DNA of 64,000 bases from Zea mays (lineage: Eukaryota > Streptophyta > Magnoliopsida > Poales > Poaceae). The stretch's first letter is position 1. Every line of letters starts with the position of its first letter. The position numbers and the translations under genes are program-made. Below the pieces are notes generated by a model. That model was not told the origin of the DNA. It was given only the letters and a program-made list of their open reading frames with translations, and ran no database searches. The stretch lies in NCBI RefSeq assembly GCF_902167145.1, contig NC_050097.1:140889982-140953981 (forward strand), written 5' to 3'. Below are positions 31,341 through 42,594 of the stretch, piece by piece.

Positions 31341-32468
31341 GTTTATGCATTCGGGGGCTCAAGCTGGATTATCGACAGCGGATGCACAAACCACATGACG
31401 GGGGAGAAGAAGATGTTCTCCTCCTACGTCAAGAACAAAGATCCCCAAGATTCAATCATATTCGATGATGGGAATCAAGGCAAGGTTAAAGGACTAGGAA
31501 AGATAGCTATTTCATCCGAGCATTCCATATCTAATGTGTTTTTAGTTGAGTCGCTCGGGTATAACTTGTTGTCTGTTAGTCAATTATGTAATATGGGTTA
31601 CAATTGCTTATTTACAAACGTAGATGTGTCTGTCTTTAGAAGGAGTGATGGTTTATTAGCTTTTAAGGGTGTACTAGACGACAAACTCTATTTAGTTGAT
31701 TTTTCGAAGGAGGAGGCCGATCTAGATGCATGCTTAATCGCTAAGACTAGCATGGGCTGGCTGTGGCATTACCGTCTAGCACATGTGGGGATGAAGAACC
31801 TTCACAAACTTCTAAAGGGAGAACATGTGTTAGGTCTAACAAATGTAACTTCCGAAAAAGATAGACCTTGTGCAGCTTGTCAAGCAGGTAAACAAGTGGG
31901 AAGTGCTCATCACAACAAGAATGTGATGACCACATCAAGACCTCTGGAGCTACTTCATATGGACCGCTTCGGACCCGTCGCCTACCTCAGCATCGGGGGA
32001 AGTAAGTATGGTCTTGTTATAGTTGATGATTTTTCCCGTTTCACTTGGGTATTCTTTTTGCAGGATAAAACAAAAACCCAAGGGACCCTTAAGTGCTTCC
32101 TAAGGAGAGCTCAAAATTAGTTTGAGCTCAAGGTGAAAAAGATAAGAAGCGACAATGGGTCCGAATTCAAGAATCTTCAAGTGGAGGAGTACCTTGAGGA
32201 GGAAGGAGTCAACCACGAGTTCTCCGCTCCCTACACACCACAACAAAACGGTGTGGTAGAGAGGAAGAACAGGACACTTTTAGACATGACGAGGACGATG
32301 CTTGGTGAATTCAAGACGCCCGAGCGGTTTTGGTCGGAAGCTGTGAACACGGCTTGCCACGCCATAAACCGGGTCTACCTTCATTGCCTCCTCAAGAAGA
32401 CGTCGTCCGAACTTCTAACCGGTAACAAACCCAACGTGTCATATATACTTTCGTGTATTTGGGAGTAA
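31341..32468 (+). pseudogene. pol of Copia element 2: protease and integrase (broken)
   Basis: Follows the gag TAA after 12 bases and in the same frame, starting VYAFGGSSWIIDSG (protease DSG). The pre-integrase zinc segment has WHYRLAHVG and CAACQAGK. The integrase core has HMDRFGP, SDNGSEF and VERKNRT, so all three acidic residues are kept. TAG at 32118-32120 replaces a Glu codon. A four-base insertion at about 32443-32449 shifts the frame and gives a stop at 32466-32468. Confidence 0.92.
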
Positions 32469-32481
32469 ATGCTACATTCTA

Positions 32482-33897
32482 GTGAAGAAAGGTAGGAATT
32501 CCAAATTTGCTCCCAAAGCTGTAGAAGGGTTTTTGTTAGGTTATGACTCAAATACAAAGGCGTATAGGGTCTTCAACAAATCATCGGGTTTGGTTGAAGT
32601 CTCTAGCGACGTTGTATTTGATGAGACTAATGGCTCTCCAAGAGAGCAAGTTGATCTTGATGATGTAGATGAAGATGATGTTCCAACGGCCGCAATATGC
32701 ACCATGGCGATTGGAGATGTGCGACTACAGGAACAAAAGGAGCAAGATCAACCTTCTTCCTCAACAATGGTGCATCCCCCAACCCAAGACGATGAACAAG
32801 TTCATCAAGAAGAGGCGAGTGATCAAGGGGGAGCACAAGATGATCAAGTGATGGAGTAAGAGGAACCACGAGCCCCTCCAACTCAAGTCCGAGTGACGAT
32901 TCAAAGGAATCATCCCATCGATCAAATTTTGGGTGATATAAGCAAGGGAATAACTACTCGCTCTAGATTAGCAAATTTTTGTGAGCATTACTCTTTTGTC
33001 TCTTCTATTGAGCCTTTCAGGGTACAAGAGGCCTTGCTAGATCCGGACTGGGTGTTGGCCATGCAGGAAGAGCTCAATAACTTCAAGCGAAATGAAGTTT
33101 GGACACTGGTGCCACGTCCCAAGCAAAACGTTGTGGGAACCAAGTGGGTGTTCCGCAACAAACAGGATGAGCACGGGGTGGTGACAAGGAACAAGGCTAG
33201 ACTTGTGGCAAAAGGTTATGCCCAAGTCGCGGGTTTGGACTTTGAGGAGACTTTTGCTCCTGTGGCTAGGCTAGAGTCTATTCGCATTTTGTTAGCCTAT
33301 GCCGCTCACCATTCTTTCAGGTTGTTCCAAATGGATGTGAAGAGCGTTTTCCTCAACGGGCCAATCAAGGAGGAGGTGTACGTAGAGCAACCCCCTAGCT
33401 TTGAGGATGAACGTTACCCCGACCACGTGTGTAAGCTCTCTAAGGCGCTCTATGGACTTAAGCAAGCCCCAAGAGCATGGTATGAATGCCTTAGAGACTT
33501 TGTAATTGCTAATGCTTTCAAGGTTGGGAAAGCCGATCCAACTTTATTCACTAAGACTTGTGATGGTGACTTATTTTTATGCCAAATTTATGTCGATGAC
33601 ATAATATTTGGCTCTACTAACCAAAAGTCTTGTGAAGAGTTTAGCAGGGTGATGACTCAAAAATTTGAGATGTCGATGATGGGCGAGTTGAACTACTTCC
33701 TTGGGTTCCAAGTGAAGCAACAAAAGGACGGCACCTTCATCTCCCAAACGAAGTACACACAAGACTTGATCAAGCGGTTTGGGATGAAGGACGCCAAGCC
33801 CGCAAAGACTCCAATGGGAACCGACGGACATGTCGACCTCAACAAAGGAGGTAAGTCCGTTGATCAAAAGGCATACCGGTCTATGATAGGTTCTTAG
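32482..33897 (+). pseudogene. pol of Copia element 2: linker and reverse transcriptase (broken)
   Basis: GRNSKFAPKAVEGFLLGYD resumes pol. An acidic/Gln-rich linker ends at TAA 32857-32859, where an in-frame sense codon is expected. RT follows from 32893: [48 protein letters not shown] and the catalytic YVDD (33591-33602). The frame ends at TAG 33895-33897. The ~37 residues between RSMIGS and RYLVATP that element 1 has at 6438-6550 are deleted. The deletion ends share TTCTT, which suggests a microhomology-mediated loss. Confidence 0.92.
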
Positions 33898-34432
33898 ATA
33901 TTTAGTTGCTATGCCTTGCTTCGGGATCTGGTATCGAAAGGGGTCTACCTTTGACTTGATTGGATATTCAGACTCCGACTATGCTGGATGCAAGGTTGAT
34001 AGGAAGAGTACATCAGAGACATGCCAATTCCTAGGAAGGTCCCTGGTGTCTTGGAGTTCTAAGAAACAAACTTCCGTTGCCCTATCCACCGCTGAGGCCG
34101 AGTATGTTGCCGCGGGACAGTGTTGCGCGCAACTACTCTGGATGAGGCAAACCCTTCGGGACTTTGGCTACAATCTGAGCAAAGTCCCATTCCTATGTGA
34201 TAATGAGAGTGCAATCCGCATGGCAGACAATCCTGTTGAACACAGCCGCACAAAGCACATAGACATCCGGCATCACTTTTTGAGAGACCACCAGCAAAAG
34301 GAAGATATCGAAGTGTTTTATGTTAGCACCGAGAACCAGCTAGCCGATATCTTTACCAAGCCTTTAGATGAGAAGACCTTTTGCAGGCTGCGTAGTGAGC
34401 TAAATGTCTTAGATTCGCGTAACTTGGATTGA
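33898..34432 (+). pseudogene. pol of Copia element 2: RNase H
   Basis: After the deletion the frame reads CFGIWYRKGSTFDLIGYSD, then STAEAEY, LCDNESA, HSRTKHID and DIFTKPLD, the Copia RNase H core with its acidic residues. It ends at TGA 34430-34432 after DSRNLD, the natural pol end. The domain itself is intact but has no start of its own. Confidence 0.9.
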
Positions 34433-35210
34433 TCTATAGCATACATGTGTTTTATGCCTTTGATCATGTAATTTATGCATTTCAATCTATCTTGTTCATT
34501 TGTGGTGCTCAAGTTGTACACATGATCCCCGGACCTCACAAGTCCATGTGCAAGTGATGCACTTATTTAGGGGGAGGCATGCCACAACTTGACACCTTGA
34601 GACTAACCTTGTGTTTGAGTTTACTTGTTTTAGTCTCAAAAGTGGATTGAAAGGGAAAGGTCGACTTGGACCATGAAAGACTTCCACTGCACTCCGATGA
34701 GAGGGTAATTAACTCCAAGTTCATCTCTTTGCTCTTATTGCCTTTTTGCTCTTAATTGACGATTTTGGTGAGGCAATGAGGTTAAAGGGCCAAAAATGAT
34801 CCCGTTTTGGTGCTTGATGCCAAAGGGGGAGAAATTAAGGCCAAAGCAAGCAAATGGATCAGCTACCACTTGAGAACTTTGAAAATAGTAGAGTTAGAAG
34901 TTTTGATTTGTCAAAATACTCTAAGTGTCTCTTTTTGTCAAAAGTTGGTCTCTTGTGGGGAGAATGTTTGGTTATGGGAAAAAGGGGGAGTTTTTGAATC
35001 TGTGATCAATTTCTCTTGGAATATCTCTCTCTATGCCTCAACAAGTGAATTTGATGTAGAGATAGGAAATTGAGTTTGATTTGAAAAAACCAAATGGTGG
35101 CAAAGAATGATCCAAATATGCCAAATTTGAATAAAAAACAAATCTTGTTCTCATTTGCATTGATGTTGCACTTCTATATGTTGCTTTTTGTTGTGTTGGC
35201 ATAAATCACC
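34433..35210 (+). other. 3' non-coding region of Copia element 2
   Basis: About 780 bp between pol and the polypurine tract, with several GGGGGAG purine stretches (34570, 34825, 34985). No domain-bearing ORF and no envelope-like gene. Confidence 0.7.
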
Positions 35211-35224
35211 AAAAAGGGGGAGAT

Positions 35225-36431
35225 TGAAAGGGAAATGTGCCCTCGGGCCATTTCTAAGTATTTTGGTGATTAAGTGTCCAACACAAATGGTTTAAGTGTT
35301 AAATTGTGCCAAAGACTCAAGAAGTGAAAATCAAGATACAAGGTATGATTCTAGACTTAGTACATTGGTTTTTGTGTACTAACATATTTGTCTAAGTGTT
35401 AGAATCAGACAAAATACAAAAGGAAAAAGACTAGGCTGGAGCAGCCAAGACTCTGCGCAGTCTGGGTGCACCAGACTGTCCGGTGGTGCAACGGACAGTG
35501 TCAACTGGCCGCTCTCGGGAATTCGTCGGCGGCGTACGGCTATAATTCACCGGACTGTCCGGTGGTGCACCGGACTGTCCGGTGAGCCAACGGTCGGCCG
35601 CGCCAACGGTCGGCTGTGCAATCCGCGTGTGACACGAGGCTGAGCCAACGGTCTGATGGGGGCACCGGATTGTTCGGTGCGCCAACGGCTCCAAATCTTC
35701 AACGGTCGGCTGCGCCAATTTAGGAAAGGAATCTGCACCGGACACTGAACAGTGCCTGTCCGGTGGTGCACCGGACTGTCCGGTGCGCCACCGGACAGAA
35801 GGCAAGAATTGCCTTCCTGGATTGCTTCCAACGGCTCCTAGCTGCCTTGGGGCTATAAAAGGGACCCCTAGGCACATGGAGGAGAACACCAAGCATTCTT
35901 TGATCATCTCTAAGCACCAAGACTTCATTCTAGCGCATTTGATTCATTGTGATAGCAATTTGAGCTCCTCTTGAGTTGAGAACTCCGTGTGTGAACTTAG
36001 AGCTCAAGTTGTGACTAGTGTGCGTGTTTGTCTCTTGCTTTAAGTCTTGTGTGTGTTGCTTTTCCCTCCCTTACATCCGTGCTTCTTTGTGATCATCAAA
36101 TTGTAAGGGCGAGAGGCTCCAAGTTGTGGAGATTCCTCGCAACCGGGATATAGTGAAAGAAAGAAAAACACCGTGGTATTCAAGTGGATCTTTGGATCAC
36201 TTGAAAGGGGTTAGTGCAAGCCTCGTCCATTGGGACGCCACAATGTGGAGTAGGCAAGTGTTGTACTTAGCCGAACCAAGGGATAACTCGCGTGTCTTTT
36301 GTGATTGCTTTTCTGTGATACTTGTGTTCACAAGAGCTCGCTATTTAGCCTACTAACACTTAACCAAGTTTTGTGGCTATAAGTTTCAAGTTTTTACAGG
36401 ATCACCTATTCACCCCCTCTAGGTGCTCTCA
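35225..36431 (+). repeat. 3' LTR of Copia element 2
   Basis: 1207 bp, highly similar to 27704-28942 but lacking one palindrome-containing segment. TATAAAAG at 35854-35861 is intact. Target duplication GTGTT follows directly. Confidence 0.95.
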
Positions 36432-36439
36432 GTGTTACA

Positions 36440-37047
36440 CAAACATACATAATTGTAATTATTTAAATTGTTATGACGAACTCTTGTAGTATTTATGTGA
36501 ATTACGTTCATTTTTAAGATACTAATTACTTTACAGAGATTGACATTAGTTAATCTATAAATGTATTATATACATAGGCAGTTGGATGATATTGGATATT
36601 GAACCATAAATTATAAACGGTGATTCATAATGTTTGATCATTTTGCCTTATGAAGCAATCATTTGAAACATATGTCTTGTAATTTTTTACATTGTTATGA
36701 AAAACTCTTTTAGTATTTATGCGGATTAGGTACGTAGTTATGACAATAATTATTTGCAGAGATGGACATTAGTTTTGATGTGCACGTATTTTTATATGCT
36801 GACAAGTGGATGCAGGTATATTTTCAGTTTATATTTATATACGCGTGACACCTACATTTATGATCTGATATCAATTAAATGCATTTGTAATATTTATGAA
36901 TTTATCATTACAATTTATGCATTTGGATTGTTTTTATATATAACTTTTGTTGGTTGTTACCTAATACCTGTTTTAAGGTGTCATATATTTCAAAGACTGC
37001 TCATATCATTTATTCAGAGTTAGCATTGTGCAGAAGTTACATTCAGC
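36440..37047. other. AT-rich leader with an internal duplication
   Basis: Begins with target duplication CAAAC. ATTGTTATGA..AACTCTT.TAGTATTTATG occurs near 36466 and again near 36692, followed both times by GCAGAGAT/ACAGAGAT and GACATTAGTT, so ~225 bp are duplicated in diverged form. No gene seen before the ATG at 37048. Confidence 0.45.
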
Positions 37048-40000
37048 ATGAAGTCTGTTGACCATCCTCCTTCCAATCCAAAGAAAATAACCATCGAATT
37101 AAGTCAGGAAGTATTCACTATTGAGATCCCTCGTTCTGGGAATAATGTCAACAACCCGAGTCAGGCGCCTGCTTCAGCTGTTGATTCCCCAAAACAAGTG
37201 AAGCAACTTTATGTTAGGCATAATGCAAAGCGGTCTGCAGGACATGAAAAAAAGAATCTGATTTTATTGGAAACACAAATGACGATGATGATTTCATGCC
37301 TGCCCCCAAGAAGAATCGGTAGGTCAGATTTGCTAGAATCCAACGCATCCTCAACGACAATCGCCACACAACCCTGACATTTCTTATTCACCAAATCAAC
37401 CAAAGCCAAAAACCCTTGATGAAGATGCAACCATCAAGCAAACAACTGTGGTGAAGAATAGAAGCCAAAAAAACCAAAGATAGAAGAACACAGGTTTGTG
37501 ATAATGACAACTATTTTTATTATTATTGCAACAGTTATTGAACATAATACATACATTATAATTCATAAAAATTGTTTGATATTACGTTCAAAATATAGAT
37601 AGTTTCTATATATTTTACTGCTACCTATTCATGTTAGATCAACTAACTACATGATATTAATTTGTATTTTATGCAGTGTACATTTTAGCATTTTTGAATC
37701 AAAATCATACATGTTGTTATTATGCCTTTTCAGTTTAGCAACATGCATTACTGTACTGTTCATTTTTATTACATTGATTAACATGTTTATATATGTTTTC
37801 ATACAGAAATTGAACATCCGTTGCATCCCGTATGATGTCATCTTGTCTATATGGATAATGAACGACAGTCAACACGAGGCTGTAACAAGGAAATGTTTCC
37901 AAAGTATATTGGAAATGTCAATAGACGACCTCGTTGTTGGATCGTTATTGAGTTGGTTGATGGACAAGTTGGATCCAGTTGATATGACCATACGTCCTGG
38001 CCGAGGAAAAGAGCTGAAGATAACAAATGAGACTGTTCGCCACATTCTTGGCTTGCCTAGTGCCGGAGGTGGGAATCTATTTATGGATTGGTATGGAGAA
38101 GTTGATGCTACTGGCAGGCTCAGGAAAGAACTCAAAATATCGAAGGATGAGTCTGATATTGCTACCCTCTAAGAAATAATTATCAAGGGATGTGACGATG
38201 ATTTAACCATCAGGTGTTTCTTCCTAATTCTATTCAACCGGTTGTTGTTCCCCACTTCTTCATGGTCAATCTCCAACAATGAAGTTCTGATGATAGAAGA
38301 CATGGACCAGCTCCTAGACATTGATTGGTGCCAGCTAGTCTTTAAAGATTTGTGTGAGGGTGCTACAAAATGGCATAAAAGGAACAATAATCATGTCACC
38401 GCTACGATATATGGGTGCTCCATAGTTATTGTGGTAATTCCTTTGATATTTGTTCATATTCATATATTGTAATTAACAATCTTTCAGATATAAAAAATAT
38501 GTTGTTGTCATTTATTTGTCTGTAAGTTTTTTAGATCTATTATCTAGACCATCAACATCATGAGGTAGCTCCAGAGAACAAATATAACACTCCACGTATT
38601 AAATACTTTGACAAAGAGACAATTGATGCACTAACCAAGGCTGACAGGAGGAAGCCACGGCATGCTGGCGAAACGTATGGCCATTGCCATGTAAGTTCAT
38701 TCGCAGGTTTAAATAGCTCCTTTTATGCCATTTATGACACATATTGTTTTTGTTTTGTCTTTTTTAATAACTACTTGGGTTGTTACTATTTTATTAGTTC
38801 CTAGCAGGACAGACACATGCTACGTTGCTGCTACTGAACGACCAGCAAATGACACATTCCATATTCACGTTCCTCGCAGGAAAGACTTGATATCTAGAAA
38901 CATTATTTGTTTGCCACCGCCATACCGCCCTAGGTTTGATTCTCTGTTGAAAGCTCACGACAAAGAGATTGATAAGTATTGTGCAACGCTTTAACAAACT
39001 CACCGCAAATTAGTAGCAAAGCAGCTCCAGCTAGCTGAGACCTTTGCAGACATGATTGATGATGTAATTCGAATTGGGTCAAAAGTTTAAGGATCAAAAC
39101 CACCAGACACTCAAATAGGTGATTGACTTTTTTGTATGTTATGTTTATGTATATAGCAACTTCAGTACAATAACTACACCATAAATATCTATATGTTCAC
39201 CGGTCACTGCATGTCTACATGCAAAATTTATATATAATAAACAGAAATACTAATTTACACACATATTACTACCCATTTATGCAATAATATACATCAAAGC
39301 ATCATATATGAAGGAGCTTACAAATAATAATGATTTTAAGTTATCCACACACTTTTTCTGAAATTTGCAGAGCAATGTACTGTGTCAGATGCCAATATTC
39401 CCAATAACTTGCACACGGATGCAACTGATGATGTGATGCCAAAAGCACACACAAACTGACAATATTCAGGTGCAGACAGATGAATTTAAGGTAACTGATC
39501 ATTGTGGTGATGAGATGGACGGCCTGTCTGAAGGCATCTCTATCAAAATCGATCAAACTCCTATACCACCACCGCCCGACTCACCTATAAAACCCTAGGT
39601 GTGTGGCCAACTTTTTATTACAAACTGTCAATATGCACCAGTTACCAATAGGACAGCGTAAAAATATGTCTTCTTTTTTCAAAAAACAGGAAGACCCAAT
39701 GGAAGTCAATGGTGACCTTGTCACGACCATCAATAAGATAGTTGATCTGCTTGGCCAAGATAATGTTCCAAAGTCTTACAAAGACGGTAGCCCACAATTC
39801 GTTGTCACTCCAAAAATCAACATATGTTTTCATATGAACATCTAATTCCATTCCTTTTTTCATCCCATTATGTGTTTCATGATCAATAATTATATACACT
39901 GTTGTTTATTTTATCAGGTTGCCATGCACATGGCAAGGGTGAAAAAACATACTTGTTGCTGACATATCTGTTCGTGGTACTAACTGTTGATCTTTTATAT

Positions 40001-40744
40001 ATTTGTTGTGTTATTCTCTTTGTCATTATTATATTAAATTACTTTTAATATATCCATGTTTCCATTATTGTCTGCTTCTTCAGGACGCCAAACTAGCTTA
40101 TAATGTTGTAGGTCATCCACAGATCATCCCTCCCCCACCTTCTTTTGATAAGACACCTATTGCACAGGTTAGTTATTATTTTCACTTAGCTATGAAAATA
40201 CTTCATAAGCATATATTAACTTATTTTTCATATTTATGCTTTGTATAATTTCTTACTTACAGGTTTCCAGCACGGAATACTCTGTTGTAGCCACCGAAGG
40301 ACCACCTGGTTTTTGACATGACACCTGTCAACGAGGTTAGTCTTTTTTCAATTCCATATCAAGTTTTTCTAATTCAATTTTGTACACATTTTATTGTAAA
40401 CATATTTTTATGTACCTCAGTCAGCAATGCACACCAAATCGGCTCCATTAGACTGCTCCGTAAAAAAGAACACATGTTTTGAATGTGCTTGTGCTCTTCA
40501 ATATATATGCTCTCAAGGGTTTGATAAGAGCAGGTACATGGTTTCAATTCTGTATAAAATTAATGACCTGGTCAACATTTTTTCAGGTTCACCCCACAAT
40601 CCTTTTTTGTGCATATACTAATATATTATATACATCAAATTTCCTTCCCAGGACCATCCTTCACATTGGATCATTTTCCTGCTCATGCCTTGACATATAT
40701 CAGTCATTCTCTGATAGGATGTGCCTAGACAATTACTTCATGTA
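37048..40744 (+). pseudogene. Multi-exon plant mobile domain / Ulp1-like gene remnant, cut by a Reina-type insertion
   Basis: A series of exon-like segments with plausible introns. 37048-37320: MKSVDHPPSNPKK to an Asp-rich run, then GTAGGT. 37807-38430: IPYDVILSIWIMNDSQH, RKCFQSILEMSIDDLVVG, GKELKITNETVRHILGLP, then after a stop FFLILFNRLLFPTSSW. 38538-38692: HHEVAPENKYNTPRIKYFD up to GTAAGT. 38815-39115: RPANDTFHIHVPRRKD onward. Small exons follow to 40744, ending CLDIYQSFSDRMCLDNYFM. The ILGLP block and the following helices resemble plant mobile domain proteins often joined to a Ulp1 SUMO-protease domain and moved by Mutator-like elements. Stops at 38170 and elsewhere and the loss of the catalytic part make it a pseudogene. 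The assignment is by motif memory. Confidence 0.5.
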
Positions 40745-40749
40745 GGGCT

Positions 40750-41053
40750 TGTCAGCCACCAGGAGCACCAAACATAGCAAATGGCGGAGCCGATGGAGAT
40801 CAAGGCATAGCCGAGCAGGAGATGAGGCCCAGGAGGATGATCAAGCCCAACCCCTGCGTGACAGGCCCACAGTGGATCAAGTAGTAGCCCATGTCCACAG
40901 GGACACAGTTATATATATACTGCTGAAGAGTTTGGAGAACTCACGAATTAAGATAATGAAAAACATTATCGTCCTACTCTATCTTCTTCCCCAAGCTTAT
41001 CCTCTTCCACCGCTCCTCCATTCCTCCTTCTCGTCTACAACTAGAGGCTAACA
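40750..41053 (+). repeat. 5' LTR of the Reina-type element
   Basis: TGTCAGCCACC to GAGGCTAACA, 304 bp. Its first 177 bp match 45930-46099 apart from small indels. A TATATATA stretch near 40910 may be the TATA box. Confidence 0.88.
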
Positions 41054-41127
41054 TTTGGTATCAGAGACAACGGTCTTTGGATCTGGAATCCCACTACTAC
41101 ACGCGTCGCGCGAGGGAATCCAGTGCC

Positions 41128-42540
41128 ATGGATCCACAACTGAAGCTAGCACTTGACGCGCAGACCAAATCCTTCATCCCTGAGCTGGACAAGAAGTTCG
41201 CGGTGCAGGACGCCAAGTGGGAGACGTGCATCGGTGACCTCGAGCGTGCCGCAGCCTCGACGTCAACCCAACTCGGTGAATTCAAGGGACAAATCCTCAC
41301 CGACGTCACTACCCAAGTGGCGTTGTACGATGCCGACTCTATAGATCGCCTTGAATTCATGGAGGCGGCAACAACCTCACGGGTGGCGGCACTCGAATCC
41401 ACGTTTGCGGTGTTCGAATCGTGGTGGCCCATGATGGAGTCTGCTGTCGACGACGTCTGGTACTGCCTTGACTCCGTCCAGTCTGAGATATCTAAGATGA
41501 ACATCCATTGGGATCAGGTAGTGCAAGTGTCGGCGTCTTCAAAACCAGGCATCCTCGGTGACCCCTTGTTAGTGCTCCATCGCCCACCTGCTAGACAATG
41601 GACTAACAGCCCTCATGGGCACCATGTCGAACATCATTGTCGGGAGACTGGCCTTGGGCAACTCAACGCCCAAACCAATCTCCCGCCCAATGGTACACCC
41701 AATTTTGATTTCCCACAATATTCCCCTCATTTTGGTTTGATTCCACATCAGTCAGGTGGCTAGTGGTTCCATCAAAACCATAGCCCACCCAACCTCGGAT
41801 CCCTACCCAAGGTCCCATTTCCCTCCTTCGACGACGAAAACCCACGCCTCTGGGTCAGTTGATCCGAGGATTACTTTGATTTCTATGAAACTAACCCGCG
41901 TATGTGGATCTGTGTGTCCCCAATGCATTTCACTTGTACTGCTGCCTATTGGTGGCAATCTGTTGAGAGGAAACTAAAGGGTTTCACCTGGAGTGAGTTC
42001 AGCACCTGATTACTAGAATGCTTTGGCTGAGACCAACATGAACATCTCATCAGACAACTCTTCCATATTAGGCAGACATCATCTGTAGCTGCATACATAG
42101 AACAATTTTTTGGGCTCATTGATCAGTTGTGGGCCTATGAAACCAAAATTGATCCTCTATTCTATACCATACGTTTTATTGATGGGTTGAAGCCTGTAAT
42201 TAAATCTAATGTTCTTTTACAGCGTCCATCTACACTTGATACTGCCTATACTCTTGCCCAATTGCAGGAAGAAGTCCTTGAGCCCGTCTGGCGAGATGCA
42301 TGCTGATCATTGTATTCTCGCGGCACCAGCAATACTCCAGAACCGCTTCCTCTTCCAAGACCACCGGCTCTAGACACTGCCCTGCGCCCCCGTTCTATGG
42401 ACGACAAGTTTTCATCCTTGAAAGCTTACCGTCGTGCACGCGGACTGTGTGACAAGTGTGCTGAGAAGTGGTCTCATGGTCACCGTTGTTCACCAACTGT
42501 GCAGTTACACACTCTTGAAGAAATGCGGGAATTGTTCTAG
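41128..42540 (+). pseudogene. gag of the Reina-type element
   Basis: ATG 41128 (MDPQLKLALDAQTKSFIPEL). The helical N-terminal part runs to 41763. Stops then fragment the capsid domain, with readable pieces at about 42040-42300 (LDTAYTLAQLQEEV). A zinc-knuckle-like segment, CDKCAEKWSHGHRC, is at about 42448-42490. Frame breaks lie near 41760, 42010 and 42303. Confidence 0.75.
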
Positions 42541-42594
42541 GGCAATTGAGAGGAGCCCCCTCCTGATACTGACGCCAAATCTGCATCTGATCAG

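Larger units (their letters stand above)
27704..36431 (+). mobile_element. Complete Ty1/copia LTR retrotransposon (SIRE/Maximus lineage), element 2
   Basis: 8728 bp. LTRs are at 27704-28942 and 35225-36431, with a tRNA-Met primer site at 28945 and a polypurine tract at 35211. The target duplication GTGTT is perfect (27699-27703 and 36432-36436). Gag and pol are readable but broken at about 31111-31137, 32118, about 32445, 32857 and 33891, the last a deletion of ~111 bp. It inserted 3 bp inside the end of a solo LTR. Its LTR is related to that of element 1 only in the palindrome-rich part and the ends, so it is a different family. Confidence 0.97.

Noticed and set aside
41097..41504. 135-codon minus-strand ORF opposite Reina gag
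   Set aside because: It is the mirror of the gag reading frame; no independent domain or start context, unlike the Grande-like antisense gene.
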